Shown here piece after piece: positions 17,100 to 25,190 of a stretch of 64,000 nucleotides of DNA. Origin of the DNA: an uncultured Bacteroidales bacterium (GTDB lineage Bacteria; Bacteroidota; Bacteroidia; Bacteroidales; Paludibacteraceae); assembly GCA_946406195.1 (NCBI GenBank), contig CAMJJT010000009.1, forward strand, positions 1 to 64,000, read 5' to 3'. The notes beneath the pieces were generated by a model. That model saw only the letters and a list, made by a program, of their open reading frames with translations. It was not told where the DNA came from and did no database searches. Positions within the stretch are counted from its first letter, which is position 1, and each line of letters begins with the position of its first letter. Made by a program: the position numbers and the translations under genes.

Positions 17100-18503
17100 T
17101 TAGAAAGGGAATAAGAGTACAACAACATATGAAACAGCTATACCGAGCAGACCGACAATAAGACCTACTACGGTCATGTCGTGCGTCTTGATCATTCCTG
17201 TCGAAGAAGCGATCGCGTTCGGCGGAGTAGAAATCGGGAACAGCATTGCGAAGGAGGTAGAAGCAGCTACGCAGACCAACAAGGTGGTTACGCCGCCCAT
17301 GCCTGCTAAGTTCTCACTCATCGCTGTTCCTACAACAGCTAAAATAGGTACCAGCAGGTTCGCTGCCGATGAGTTGGCAATGAAGTTGGAAAGCAACCAA
17401 CCTAGCAAACCGGCAATAACCAATACTGCTACTGCGGACCAGCTGCCGAACGGAATAGCTTCTACAAGCGCTGCCGCTAAGCCGGTCTTGTTAAGAGCGG
17501 TTCCGAGCGCAAAACCACCGGCAACCATCCAAAGCACATGCCAGTCAATCTTCGCAAAATCATCGCGCTCAAAGATGCCTAAAAGAGCAAAGATAGCGAA
17601 CGGAATAAGAGCAACTACGTTGGAGTTGAGTTTCGTGATCTCTCCTGTCATCCAGAGCAGAATAGTGCCAATGAAAGTAATCGTTACCGTCCAGAATTTC
17701 CAGTCCTTTTTGCAAGAACCGCCAATGACAATCTCAATCTTTTTCGTTTTGAAAGGGAATAAGACCTGGAGCAACCACCATGAAAACAAAATCATGATAA
17801 TCACAACCGGCACAAAACGAATCATCCAAGCGCCAAAACCAACCTCAATACCGTTGGACGCTAACTGACCGATAGCGATGGCATTAGGAGGTGTACCAAT
17901 AGGCGTTCCCAAACCGCCGATGTTGGCTGCAATAGGAATGGAGAGCGCCAGACTGACACGTCCTCCGCCTTCTACCGGCAAGGTCTTAAGAACCGGCGCC
18001 AAGAAGGCTAACATCATAGCAGCGGTAGCGGTGTTGGACATGAACATCGACATGATGCTGATAAGCGTCAGAAATCCTAACAACACGAACTGAGGTTTGG
18101 TACCGAAAGGCTTGAGCAGAATACGCGCCAGATAAACGTCCAGACCTACTTTGCTGGCAGCAATCGCAAGCACAAAACCACCAAGGAAAAGCATGATAAT
18201 CGGGTCCGCAAACGCCGCCATCAATTCCTTGAAATTAACCAAATCTCCTAACTCAGGGGTGGTAAAACCTTTGTTCGAAACCGCCAACAGCAGAAGAACG
18301 ATTGTGCTGACAGAAGTTGCCCAAGCAGGGATGATTTCAAACATCCACATTAAGGCTGCATAGCAGAAGATAGCAATCGTGCGCTGCTGAACAACTGTCA
18401 GACCATCAATGTGAAACATCGATACCGGAGCAAACCACAAGAATAGCACCAATAAAAGTGTGAGCGGTGCTAATACATGTTTTTTTACATCAAATAAAAT
18501 CAT
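17100..18503 (-). CDS. DASS (SLC13) family sodium:anion symporter
   Basis: The 467-residue inner membrane transporter has about eleven hydrophobic helices. It shows the two SNT-type signatures of the family, MSNTATAAMMLAFLAPV and NFIANSSAANLLVPIL, and the repeated substrate loops GTPIGTPPNAIAIG and PISTPPNAIASSTGM. Members carry C4-dicarboxylates, citrate, sulfate or phosphate; dicarboxylates are the likeliest cargo but this cannot be decided from sequence. It is the first gene of a two-gene operon with the outer membrane protein and has its own promoter at 18588-18619. Confidence 0.92.
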   Translation of the reverse strand: MILFDVKKHVLAPLTLLLVLFLWFAPVSMFHIDGLTVVQQRTIAIFCYAALMWMFEIIPAWATSVSTIVLLLLAVSNKGFTTPELGDLVNFKELMAAFADPIIMLFLGGFVLAIAASKVGLDVYLARILLKPFGTKPQFVLLGFLTLISIMSMFMSNTATAAMMLAFLAPVLKTLPVEGGGRVSLALSIPIAANIGGLGTPIGTPPNAIAIGQLASNGIEVGFGAWMIRFVPVVIIMILFSWWLLQVLFPFKTKKIEIVIGGSCKKDWKFWTVTITFIGTILLWMTGEITKLNSNVVALIPFAIFALLGIFERDDFAKIDWHVLWMVAGGFALGTALNKTGLAAALVEAIPFGSWSAVAVLVIAGLLGWLLSNFIANSSAANLLVPILAVVGTAMSENLAGMGGVTTLLVCVAASTSFAMLFPISTPPNAIASSTGMIKTHDMTVVGLIVGLLGIAVSYVVVLLFPF

Positions 18504-18587
18504 TGTTTGTTATATTTAGTATTCAGATTCGCCTTCTAAAACCGCTTGCGAGTTGCGCCAAACGGCACTTTTCCTTTAAACGGGCTG

Positions 18588-18619
18588 CAAAATTACTGCT
18601 TTTTTTTCATATATGCAAA
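18588..18619 (-). promoter_or_regulatory. Promoter of the DASS transporter operon
   Basis: On the minus strand, TTTG (18616-18619), 20 bp, then TAATTTTG (18588-18595). The spacer reads CATATATGAAAAAAAAAGCAG, the form shared with the other promoters here. The leader to the ATG at 18503 is about 80 bases. Confidence 0.82.
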
Positions 18620-18726
18620 TAAAATATAAAAAATAATGTTTATAACCTGAAAATGCGAAATGGAACTTACATTTTATCCAATAAAAGAGGAATTATATGA
18701 CAAAAAATGATTTTTTTACTAAAAAA

Positions 18727-18758
18727 TTTGGTCAATTCAAAAAAAAGTAGTACCTTTG
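18727..18758 (+). promoter_or_regulatory. Promoter of the rimP-nusA-infB operon
   Basis: TTTG at 18727-18730 and TACCTTTG at 18751-18758 are separated by 20 bp with an A-rich spacer ending AAAAAAGTAG. Transcription should start near 18765. Confidence 0.82.
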
Positions 18759-18773
18759 CACCGTGAAATGACA

Positions 18774-18799
18774 GAGGGGACCCCGAAAGGAGTTCCCTC
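18774..18799 (+). promoter_or_regulatory. rimP leader hairpin with GAAA tetraloop and a buried Shine-Dalgarno sequence
   Basis: GAGGGGACCCC (18774-18784) pairs with GGAGTTCCCTC (18789-18799) around a GAAA tetraloop, with one G-U and one C-A position. The 3' arm contains AAGGAG (18787-18792), correctly spaced before an ATG at 18800 that opens only ATG-CTT-TAA. There is no T-run, so this is not a terminator. rimP itself starts 14 bases further on. The position suggests control of the rimP operon at the RNA level. Confidence 0.55.
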
Positions 18800-18813
18800 A
18801 TGCTTTAAAAATT

Positions 18814-19272
18814 ATGTTGAAAGAAGATTTACAAGAATGGATTGAAGAGTACCTGAAGGGTACCGATTATGAGTTGGTTACGCTCAATGTTTCTTCAGGG
18901 AATGACATCCTCGTGGAGGTGGATCGCCTTGCTGGCGTGGATGTAGATTTCTGTGCGGAGTTGAATCATTTCCTCATGGAGAAGTTGGATGACGTAGAGC
19001 CCGATTACTCGTTGGAAGTGGGAAGTGTGAGCCTGACCGACCCTTTCAAAACGAAGATTCAGTATGAGAAAAACCTCGGGCATGATGTCGAGGTGTTGGC
19101 GGACGGAAAGAAGTTCCACGGACAGCTGGTGAGTGTGGATGAAGATACTTTCTCTGTAGATGTGGAGGAGAAAATGACTGTCGAAGGCAAGAAACGCAAA
19201 CAGACGCAGATCGTAACGCATACATGGCGGTATGACGAGCCGAAATATGTGAAATATGATTTAAAATTCTAA
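18814..19272 (+). CDS. rimP: Ribosome maturation factor RimP
   Basis: This 152-residue cytoplasmic protein is required for 30S subunit assembly. The N-terminal alpha/beta domain ends near VGSVSLTDPF. The C-terminal Sm-like beta domain carries LGHDVEVLADGKKFHGQLVSV. It is the first gene of the classical rimP-nusA-infB operon, eight bases upstream of nusA. Length is typical. Confidence 0.93.
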   Translation: MLKEDLQEWIEEYLKGTDYELVTLNVSSGNDILVEVDRLAGVDVDFCAELNHFLMEKLDDVEPDYSLEVGSVSLTDPFKTKIQYEKNLGHDVEVLADGKKFHGQLVSVDEDTFSVDVEEKMTVEGKKRKQTQIVTHTWRYDEPKYVKYDLKF

Positions 19273-19280
19273 ATACAAAA

Positions 19281-20543
19281 ATGGCTACAGCAAAAAACCA
19301 AGAAACAATCAATTTGATTGACATCTTTTCGGAGTTTAAGGACTTCAAAAGAATTGACAAACAGACGTTTATTAACGTACTGGAGGATTCGTTCCGCAAC
19401 GTGATCGCGAAGATGTACGGTACGGATGCTAACTACGATGTGATCATCAACCCGGACAAAGGTGACCTTGAGATCTACCGAAACCGTCTGGTAATGGAGG
19501 ACGATGACGTAGCGAACCCCGAAACCCAAATCTCGTTGAGCGAGGCAAGGGAAACGGATCCCGAGATTGAAGTGGGTGAGGACTTTACCGACAAAGTGGA
19601 CATGCAGTCTTTCGGTCGTCGTATGATCCTTAACTTGCGCCAGACCTTGGCATCGAAAATCCTTGAGTTGCAGAAGGAGAACCTCTATCTCAAATACTCG
19701 GAAATGATGGGTCAGGTGGTGACCGGTGAGTTGTACCAGGTATGGAAGAAAGAGATGTTGCTCTTGGATGAAGAGGGCAATGAGATGTACTTGCCTAAGC
19801 AGAACCAGATTCCGACGGATTATTACCGCAAGGGAGAGATGGTTCGCGCCGTAGTTGTGCAGGTGGATAACAAGAACCAGAACCCGAAAATCATCCTCTC
19901 TCGTACCAGTCCTCTCTTCTTGCAGCGTCTCTTCGAACAGGAAGTGCCGGAAGTGAAAGAGGGCCTGATCGCTATTAAGAAGATTGCTCGTATCCCAGGT
20001 GAGCGTGCGAAAGTAGCGGTAGAGACCTTCGACGAGCGCATTGACCCCGTAGGCGCATGTGTGGGCGTGAAAGGCGCGCGTATTCATGGTATCGTGCGCG
20101 AGTTGCGTAATGAGAACATCGACGTCATCAATTATACGCCGAACATAAACCTTTATATCCAGCGTGCGCTCGCGCCTGCTAAGATCTCGTCGATGGAGAT
20201 TGACGAAGAGGCAAAGGCAGCAAAAGTGTACCTCCAGCCGGATGAGGTAAGTCTGGCTATCGGTAAGGGCGGATATAACATTAAGTTGGCGTCTATGCTG
20301 ACCGGTTATGAGATTGATGTTTACCGTGAGATGAGCGAGCAGGACCTCGATGATATCTATCTGGACGAGTTCAACGACGAGATCGATCAGTGGGTACTCG
20401 ATGCCTTCAAGGCAATCGGTCTGGACACCGCCAAAGATGTGCTGGCTATGTCCAAAGAAGAGTTGCTCGCTAAAACCGACCTCGAGGAGGAGACCATCGA
20501 TGAGGTACTCCGAATTCTCTCGGCTGAGTTCGAAAACGATTAA
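19281..20543 (+). CDS. nusA: Transcription termination/antitermination factor NusA
   Basis: The 420-residue protein binds RNA polymerase and nascent RNA to modulate pausing, termination and antitermination. It has an N-terminal RNA polymerase-binding domain, an S1 domain around residues 135-200 and two KH domains that include GACVGVKGARIHGIVRELRNENIDV and VSLAIGKGGYNIKLA. A short acidic C-terminal helix-hairpin segment follows. The length matches the shorter Bacteroidota NusA, without the duplicated acidic repeats of enterobacteria. A long antisense open frame over this gene is a shadow. Confidence 0.97.
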   Translation: MATAKNQETINLIDIFSEFKDFKRIDKQTFINVLEDSFRNVIAKMYGTDANYDVIINPDKGDLEIYRNRLVMEDDDVANPETQISLSEARETDPEIEVGEDFTDKVDMQSFGRRMILNLRQTLASKILELQKENLYLKYSEMMGQVVTGELYQVWKKEMLLLDEEGNEMYLPKQNQIPTDYYRKGEMVRAVVVQVDNKNQNPKIILSRTSPLFLQRLFEQEVPEVKEGLIAIKKIARIPGERAKVAVETFDERIDPVGACVGVKGARIHGIVRELRNENIDVINYTPNINLYIQRALAPAKISSMEIDEEAKAAKVYLQPDEVSLAIGKGGYNIKLASMLTGYEIDVYREMSEQDLDDIYLDEFNDEIDQWVLDAFKAIGLDTAKDVLAMSKEELLAKTDLEEETIDEVLRILSAEFEND

Positions 20544-20563
20544 TAACCATATATTCCCTCTCC

Positions 20564-20675
20564 GAACTAAGAGGGTTCCCCCTCGGTCGGTAAAACCCTT
20601 TGCCGATCGAAGAGCGGGAACAAGGCAAGAATTCACATGAGCGACGTAGTCGCGAATCGTATTGAGCCTTAGTTC
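20564..20675 (+). ncRNA. Candidate structured leader RNA of infB
   Basis: The 139 bp between nusA and infB can fold into a closed multi-stem structure. A long-range stem pairs GAACTAAG (20564-20571) with CTTAGTTC (20668-20675). Inside it, GTTCCC (20575-20580) pairs with GGGAAC (20616-20621), enclosing TCGGTCGG/CCGATCGA (20583-20590 with 20603-20610). A separate hairpin GCGAC-GTA-GTCGC lies at 20641-20653. The closing stem ends seven bases before the infB ATG, so it could control initiation. No known riboswitch class was recognised. Pairings were found by eye. Confidence 0.5.
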
Positions 20676-20682
20676 ACGCGAT

Positions 20683-23316
20683 ATGGCAATAAAGTTAATT
20701 AAAGCATGTAAAGAATTAAATATCGGTATGGCTACTCTCACCGCTTGGTGCGAGAAGAACGGTCATACCATTGAGTCCGATCCGAACGTACGTATCGATG
20801 ACGACCTCTATCTCTTGCTCGCCAAAGAGTTCAACAAAGACATGGCAACAAAGATAGAAGCCGATCGTCTGGCTGCGGCTCGTCAGGCTCGAGAAGACGC
20901 GGAGCGTCAAGCTGCGGAAGAGGCGAAGCGCGCTAAAGAAGCAGAGGAAGCGGCTCGTCTGGCGGCAGAGGAGGCGAAACGTGAGGCTGCGCGTGTAGCG
21001 GCGCAGCGTGCAGCCGAAGAGGCGGAAAAAGCCCGTAAGGAGGCAGAGAAAGCGGCGGCAGAAGCGTCAGCAGCAAAGGCTGCCCAAGAAGCTGCAAAAC
21101 CTGCTCCCTCACCCGAGAAACCCAAAAAGGAAATCTTCACGCTCGGTAAACCGGAACTGAAGAATACTCCGAAAGTGCTCGGAAAAATTGACCTCGACTC
21201 GATTGATACCTCTACTCGTCCTGCTAAGAAGACCAAAGAGCAGAAACGTAAAGAGCGTGAGGAGCGTCAACAGGCGCAGCAAGCACAGCAGCAAGCCGCT
21301 GCCGAGAAGCGTAAACGCGAACGTATCAAAGGCGCTGCAAAAGTAGATCCGAACGACAAACGTAACCAAGCAGGTAAGAACAAGAATAAGAATAATAAAC
21401 CTCGTGAGGCTACACAGGAAGAAGTAGATAAGGCGCTCAAAGAGACGCTCAATCGTCTGCAGCAGAAACAGAACAAGTCCAATACCTCTAAATACAAACG
21501 CGAACGCCGTGAGCAGGAGCGCGAGAAGCATGAATTGGAGAAGATGGAGGCACAGGAGCAATCCAAAGTGCTCAAGCTGACCGAGTTCGTTACGGCGAAT
21601 GACTTGGCGGTTATGATGAACGTGCCGGTGAATAAGATTATCGGTACCTGTATGTCGCTCGGCTTGTTCGTTTCTATCAACCAACGCCTCGATGCCGAGA
21701 CCATCAACCTCGTTGCCGAGGAGTTCGGTTATACAACCGAGTATGTATCGGCGCACGTGGTAGAGGAAATCAATGCCGACGAGGTGGTTAACGACGAAGA
21801 CATCGAGCCGCGCTGCCCGATCATCACGGTCATGGGTCACGTCGATCACGGTAAGACTTCGCTGTTGGACCACATCCGTAACGCGAATGTGATTGCCGGT
21901 GAGGCGGGTGGTATCACCCAGCACATCGGTGCGTATAACGTCAAACTCAAGAATGGTCAGCATATTACCTTCCTCGATACCCCGGGTCACGCAGCATTTA
22001 CCGCCATGCGTGCACGTGGTGCGAAAGTGACGGATATAGCAATCATCATCATCGCTGCCGACGATGCCGTCATGCCGCAGACCATCGAGGCGATCAACCA
22101 CGCGCAGGCGGCCGGTGTGCCGATGGTCTTCGCGATCAACAAGGTCGATAAACCCGGCGCTAATCCCGATAAGATCCGTGAGCAACTATCCAACATGAAC
22201 ATCCTCGTGGAGGACTGGGGTGGTAAATACCAGTGTCAGGAGATCTCCGCGAAGAAGGGAGATGGTGTCTATGAACTCTTGGAGAAAGTGCTCCTCGAGG
22301 CAGAACTGCTTGACCTCAAAGCAAACCCCAAACGTCGTGCAAAAGGTTCGGTCATTGAGTCCTCGCTCGACAAAGGACGCGGATATGTGGCTACGTTGCT
22401 TGTGCAGGATGGTACGCTTCATATGGGCGACATCGTGCTTGCCGGCACGTTCCATGGTCGTATCAAAGCGATGTTCAATGAGCGTGGTCAGAAGATCACG
22501 GAGGTTCGCCCGGGTGAACCGTGCTCTATCCTTGGTCTGAATGGTGCGCCGCAGGCAGGTGACGAGTTCAACGTCCTGCCGACTGAGCAAGAGGCACGTG
22601 AGATTGCTAACAAACGTGAGCAACTCCAACGTGAGCAATCCATCCGCACGAAGAAACACGTCGGACTCGAAGAGATCGGTCGTCGTCTGGCTATCGGTGA
22701 CTTCAAAGAACTGAATATTATCGTCAAAGCCGATGTGGACGGTTCGGTAGAGGCTATCAAAGACTCGCTTATCAAACTCTCCACGGAGAATATCCAAGTC
22801 AACGTCATTCACGGAGCTGTGGGTGCTATATCTGACAGCGATGTGATGTTAGCAGCTGCTTCGGATGCGATCATCGTAGGCTTCAATGTTCGTCCTACCG
22901 GCTCTGCACGTAAGATGGCGGAGACCGAGGAAGTGGATATCCGCATCTACTCTATCATCTATGATGCCATCAACGAGGTCAAGGCCGCTATGGAAGGTAT
23001 GTTGGCTCCGGAAGTCAAAGAAGAAGTCACAGCTACCCTCGAGGTACTCCAGACTTTCCATATCTCCAAGGTCGGTACGATCGCCGGTTGTATTGTGCGT
23101 GAGGGTAAGATCAAACGCGGTAACAAGGTACGCGTCATCCGTGACGGTATTGTAATCAAGACCGCCGAACTCGCATCCCTCAAGCACGTTAAGGATGATA
23201 TTAAGGAAGCTGGTGTCAACACCGAGTGCGGTCTGAGCCTCAAGGCATACGATGACCTCAAGGAAGGAGATATCCTCGAGTCCTTCGAAGAGATTGAAGT
23301 AGCGAAAACATTGTAA
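20683..23316 (+). CDS. infB: Translation initiation factor IF-2
   Basis: The 877-residue GTPase positions initiator fMet-tRNA on the 30S subunit. The N-terminal IF2_N module ([15 protein letters not shown]) is followed by a long Ala/Glu/Lys/Arg-rich coiled stretch to about residue 300. Then come the G domain with [13 protein letters not shown] and NKVDKP, and domains II to IV. The ATG at 20683 gives the family's normal N-terminus; an upstream TTG at 20662 would fall inside the structured leader and is rejected. Third gene of the rimP operon. Confidence 0.97.
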   Translation: MAIKLIKACKELNIGMATLTAWCEKNGHTIESDPNVRIDDDLYLLLAKEFNKDMATKIEADRLAAARQAREDAERQAAEEAKRAKEAEEAARLAAEEAKREAARVAAQRAAEEAEKARKEAEKAAAEASAAKAAQEAAKPAPSPEKPKKEIFTLGKPELKNTPKVLGKIDLDSIDTSTRPAKKTKEQKRKEREERQQAQQAQQQAAAEKRKRERIKGAAKVDPNDKRNQAGKNKNKNNKPREATQEEVDKALKETLNRLQQKQNKSNTSKYKRERREQEREKHELEKMEAQEQSKVLKLTEFVTANDLAVMMNVPVNKIIGTCMSLGLFVSINQRLDAETINLVAEEFGYTTEYVSAHVVEEINADEVVNDEDIEPRCPIITVMGHVDHGKTSLLDHIRNANVIAGEAGGITQHIGAYNVKLKNGQHITFLDTPGHAAFTAMRARGAKVTDIAIIIIAADDAVMPQTIEAINHAQAAGVPMVFAINKVDKPGANPDKIREQLSNMNILVEDWGGKYQCQEISAKKGDGVYELLEKVLLEAELLDLKANPKRRAKGSVIESSLDKGRGYVATLLVQDGTLHMGDIVLAGTFHGRIKAMFNERGQKITEVRPGEPCSILGLNGAPQAGDEFNVLPTEQEAREIANKREQLQREQSIRTKKHVGLEEIGRRLAIGDFKELNIIVKADVDGSVEAIKDSLIKLSTENIQVNVIHGAVGAISDSDVMLAAASDAIIVGFNVRPTGSARKMAETEEVDIRIYSIIYDAINEVKAAMEGMLAPEVKEEVTATLEVLQTFHISKVGTIAGCIVREGKIKRGNKVRVIRDGIVIKTAELASLKHVKDDIKEAGVNTECGLSLKAYDDLKEGDILESFEEIEVAKTL

Positions 23317-23332
23317 TTGAGAATTGATAATT

Positions 23333-24484
23333 ATGAATAAGTTTTTTCGTACATTGTACATCGTGCCTTTGTCCTTCCTCATGACCGGCTGTTGGACGTC
23401 AATATACACGGTCTCTGATCCGGTAGTGGTGCATGAGAAGAAACCTGCTCCCACGTATGTGACGACGGTTACTACGCCTTCGCCGAAGGTGAAGACCGTA
23501 ACTTCTTTCACCGTGACGCGTTATAACACCGATCCCTGTTTCTCTTTGGATCTCAATGCGGTAGCTGCGGCTTTCGCGGAGTCGAACTCGGTACGTGATT
23601 TCGAGCAGATACTGAACTCCAGCCGCTATATGATCAATAATCTTGATCTCAACAGGGACGGATGGGTGGATTATGTGCGTGTGATAGAGACCTCCAAAGG
23701 CTATTACCATACGCTCTTGCTGCAAGCTTGCTTGGCGCCCGGAGTGTTCCAGGATGTGGCTACTATTGTAGCGGAGCGCAGGTCGGATGTGTTGTATGTG
23801 GAGGTGATCGGAGATCGCTATCTGTATGGCTATAATTATATCGTTCGTCCAGTCTTTGTGAAACGTCCGCCCTTATGGAGCGTCTATGGTCGTTCGAAAT
23901 ATGCCGTTTGGTCTTCGCCGTATTACTATGGGTCTTTCCCATCGTATTACACCCAGCCCAAACCGGTGTATGTCAACCATTACCAGGCGTATGTGAAGAC
24001 TTATATGACGAACCATCATTACTGCCATCATTGTGACTACCCCTCACAGCCGTTCTATAGCGGTTATACGGAGATGACTCAGTCGTACCGCAGGAATGAT
24101 TATGGGACGCAACATCCGAGTGACTCATTCGAGCAGCGTGTGACGTGTGCTGCCGCTTCGTCCGGCGTTACCGTCCGCAATGCTGAGCAACTCCGTACGG
24201 AGGTAGAGAAGAGTTCTCCGCGCACCTCCGGAGCCATTACTACAACCTCCGGAGCGGCTAATTCGATCTCTACCCGCGTTAATAAAAGCGGTACGACCCG
24301 TACCACGGTGACAACCACCGATGCTACAGGTCGTACAACTACTATGAAACGGGAGAGCATGAATGCCAGCCGTACAAGCGGTAGTACTCAAACAAGTGGC
24401 ACTTCCTCTCGTACCAGCGGAGCTATATCCGCTCCAGATAAGCAGCCCGCATCCAGCCTTCGTTCTGGGCAACGCGTACGTTAA
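23333..24484 (+). CDS. Lipoprotein with a DxNxDG calcium-loop-like motif, function unknown
   Basis: The 383-residue product has a type II signal with lipobox MTGC (Cys20). The region at about 68-185 belongs to a widespread but uncharacterised Bacteroidota family. It contains NNLDLNRDGWVDYVRV, where residues 105-113 resemble an EF-hand or dockerin-like calcium loop, although position 12 is Arg rather than Glu. A Tyr/His-rich middle (about 190-265) and a Ser/Thr/Gly-rich low-complexity tail follow. The ATG at 23333 is preferred over an upstream TTG because it starts the signal peptide. It follows infB by 16 bases and its last 62 bases overlap the convergent batE gene. Confidence 0.7.
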   Translation: MNKFFRTLYIVPLSFLMTGCWTSIYTVSDPVVVHEKKPAPTYVTTVTTPSPKVKTVTSFTVTRYNTDPCFSLDLNAVAAAFAESNSVRDFEQILNSSRYMINNLDLNRDGWVDYVRVIETSKGYYHTLLLQACLAPGVFQDVATIVAERRSDVLYVEVIGDRYLYGYNYIVRPVFVKRPPLWSVYGRSKYAVWSSPYYYGSFPSYYTQPKPVYVNHYQAYVKTYMTNHHYCHHCDYPSQPFYSGYTEMTQSYRRNDYGTQHPSDSFEQRVTCAAASSGVTVRNAEQLRTEVEKSSPRTSGAITTTSGAANSISTRVNKSGTTRTTVTTTDATGRTTTMKRESMNASRTSGSTQTSGTSSRTSGAISAPDKQPASSLRSGQRVR

Positions 24485-25190
24485 CCCATTCGCCGAGGGT
24501 CTCACGGATGGTCACTTTAGTGCCTTCGTGAATGGTGAAGAGGTCTGTTCCCGAGCGGTCGGGCGAAGACTTGACATTGACAACACCCTGTGTGATGATA
24601 GCCTCATTGCGCAGGGTGTTTCGTTGATGCAACGAGCCGGCGTTCAGCCCTGCTATCAACGAGAAGAGCAGGGCTATCCACGCTACGTGAAAAGCTGTCT
24701 TGCGCAACCATAACTCGCGCCCTAAGAGGAAAATCGAACAGCCGATCAATGCGATGATAAACAGACCGATAGATCCTCTCCACCAAGTCATTTCGCTTAG
24801 GCTGTTACGCACCGTGCGAGCCCATGCGGAAAGGAAGAAATCCTGCTCCACGATATTATCGGTGATCCGGCTCTCGGCGAACTTCAAATTAAACTGCGCA
24901 TCTTTGTGGTTCGGATTGAGACGCAGCGCTCGCTCATAATTGAGAATCGCCTGCGCTAACTCACCCTGCTTGAAACAAGCATTTCCGAGATTGTAATAGA
25001 GGGTTGCATTGGGTTCTTCTGCCAGCAACGTCTGATAAATCTCTGCTGCCTCTTCATACCGCCCGTCCGCGTAAGCGGCGTTCGCTATATCGAAATCGCT
25101 CTGAGCAAAGCTGAACGCGCTGAATAAGAAAAGGCCCGATATAACGATATATCGATATCCCGATATACCGAAGTTATTTAGATATTTCAT
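24423..25190 (-). CDS. batE: BatE: TPR and SH3-like domain protein of the Bat operon
   Basis: The 255-residue protein has a signal sequence (to about residue 30) and TPR repeats (DFDIANAAYADGRYEEAAEIYQ, LYYNLGNACFKQGELAQAILNYERAL). Two membrane helices follow (about 142-160 and 166-186), then a C-terminal bacterial SH3 domain (VNVKSSPDRSGTDLFTIHEGTKV ... WMRAAYLERI). Bat proteins are linked to aerotolerance and envelope stress in Bacteroidota. It overlaps batD by four bases. Its first 20 codons include a run of CGATAT repeats that encodes ISGYRYIVIS and looks like an inserted spacer repeat. The 3' end overlaps the convergent lipoprotein gene. Confidence 0.88.
   Translation of the reverse strand: MKYLNNFGISGYRYIVISGLFLFSAFSFAQSDFDIANAAYADGRYEEAAEIYQTLLAEEPNATLYYNLGNACFKQGELAQAILNYERALRLNPNHKDAQFNLKFAESRITDNIVEQDFFLSAWARTVRNSLSEMTWWRGSIGLFIIALIGCSIFLLGRELWLRKTAFHVAWIALLFSLIAGLNAGSLHQRNTLRNEAIITQGVVNVKSSPDRSGTDLFTIHEGTKVTIRETLGEWVNVRVAQNEGWMRAAYLERI

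Larger units (their letters stand above)
18504..18813. other. Divergent intergenic region with two promoters and the rimP leader
   Basis: The 310 bp between the leftward transporter and rightward rimP hold the two promoters and the rimP leader hairpin listed separately. The middle (about 18620-18720) is very AT-rich and shows no open frame or further structure. Confidence 0.7.

Noticed and set aside
18774..18799. Transcription terminator before rimP
   Set aside because: A strong stem is present but no T-run follows, and it lies downstream of the rimP promoter.
20662..20682. TTG at 20662 as the infB start
   Set aside because: It would add seven residues not typical of IF-2 and places initiation inside the closing stem of the leader. 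The ATG at 20683 begins the conserved MAIKLIK sequence.
19269..20741. A 490-codon open frame antisense to nusA
   Set aside because: It lies opposite the highly conserved nusA, and its translation shows no domain, only the arginine/leucine/histidine-rich pattern typical of the antisense frame of a gene. It has no promoter box of its own.
21109..22185. Long open frame antisense to infB
   Set aside because: It mirrors the low-complexity and G-domain part of infB and has no recognisable domain or promoter.
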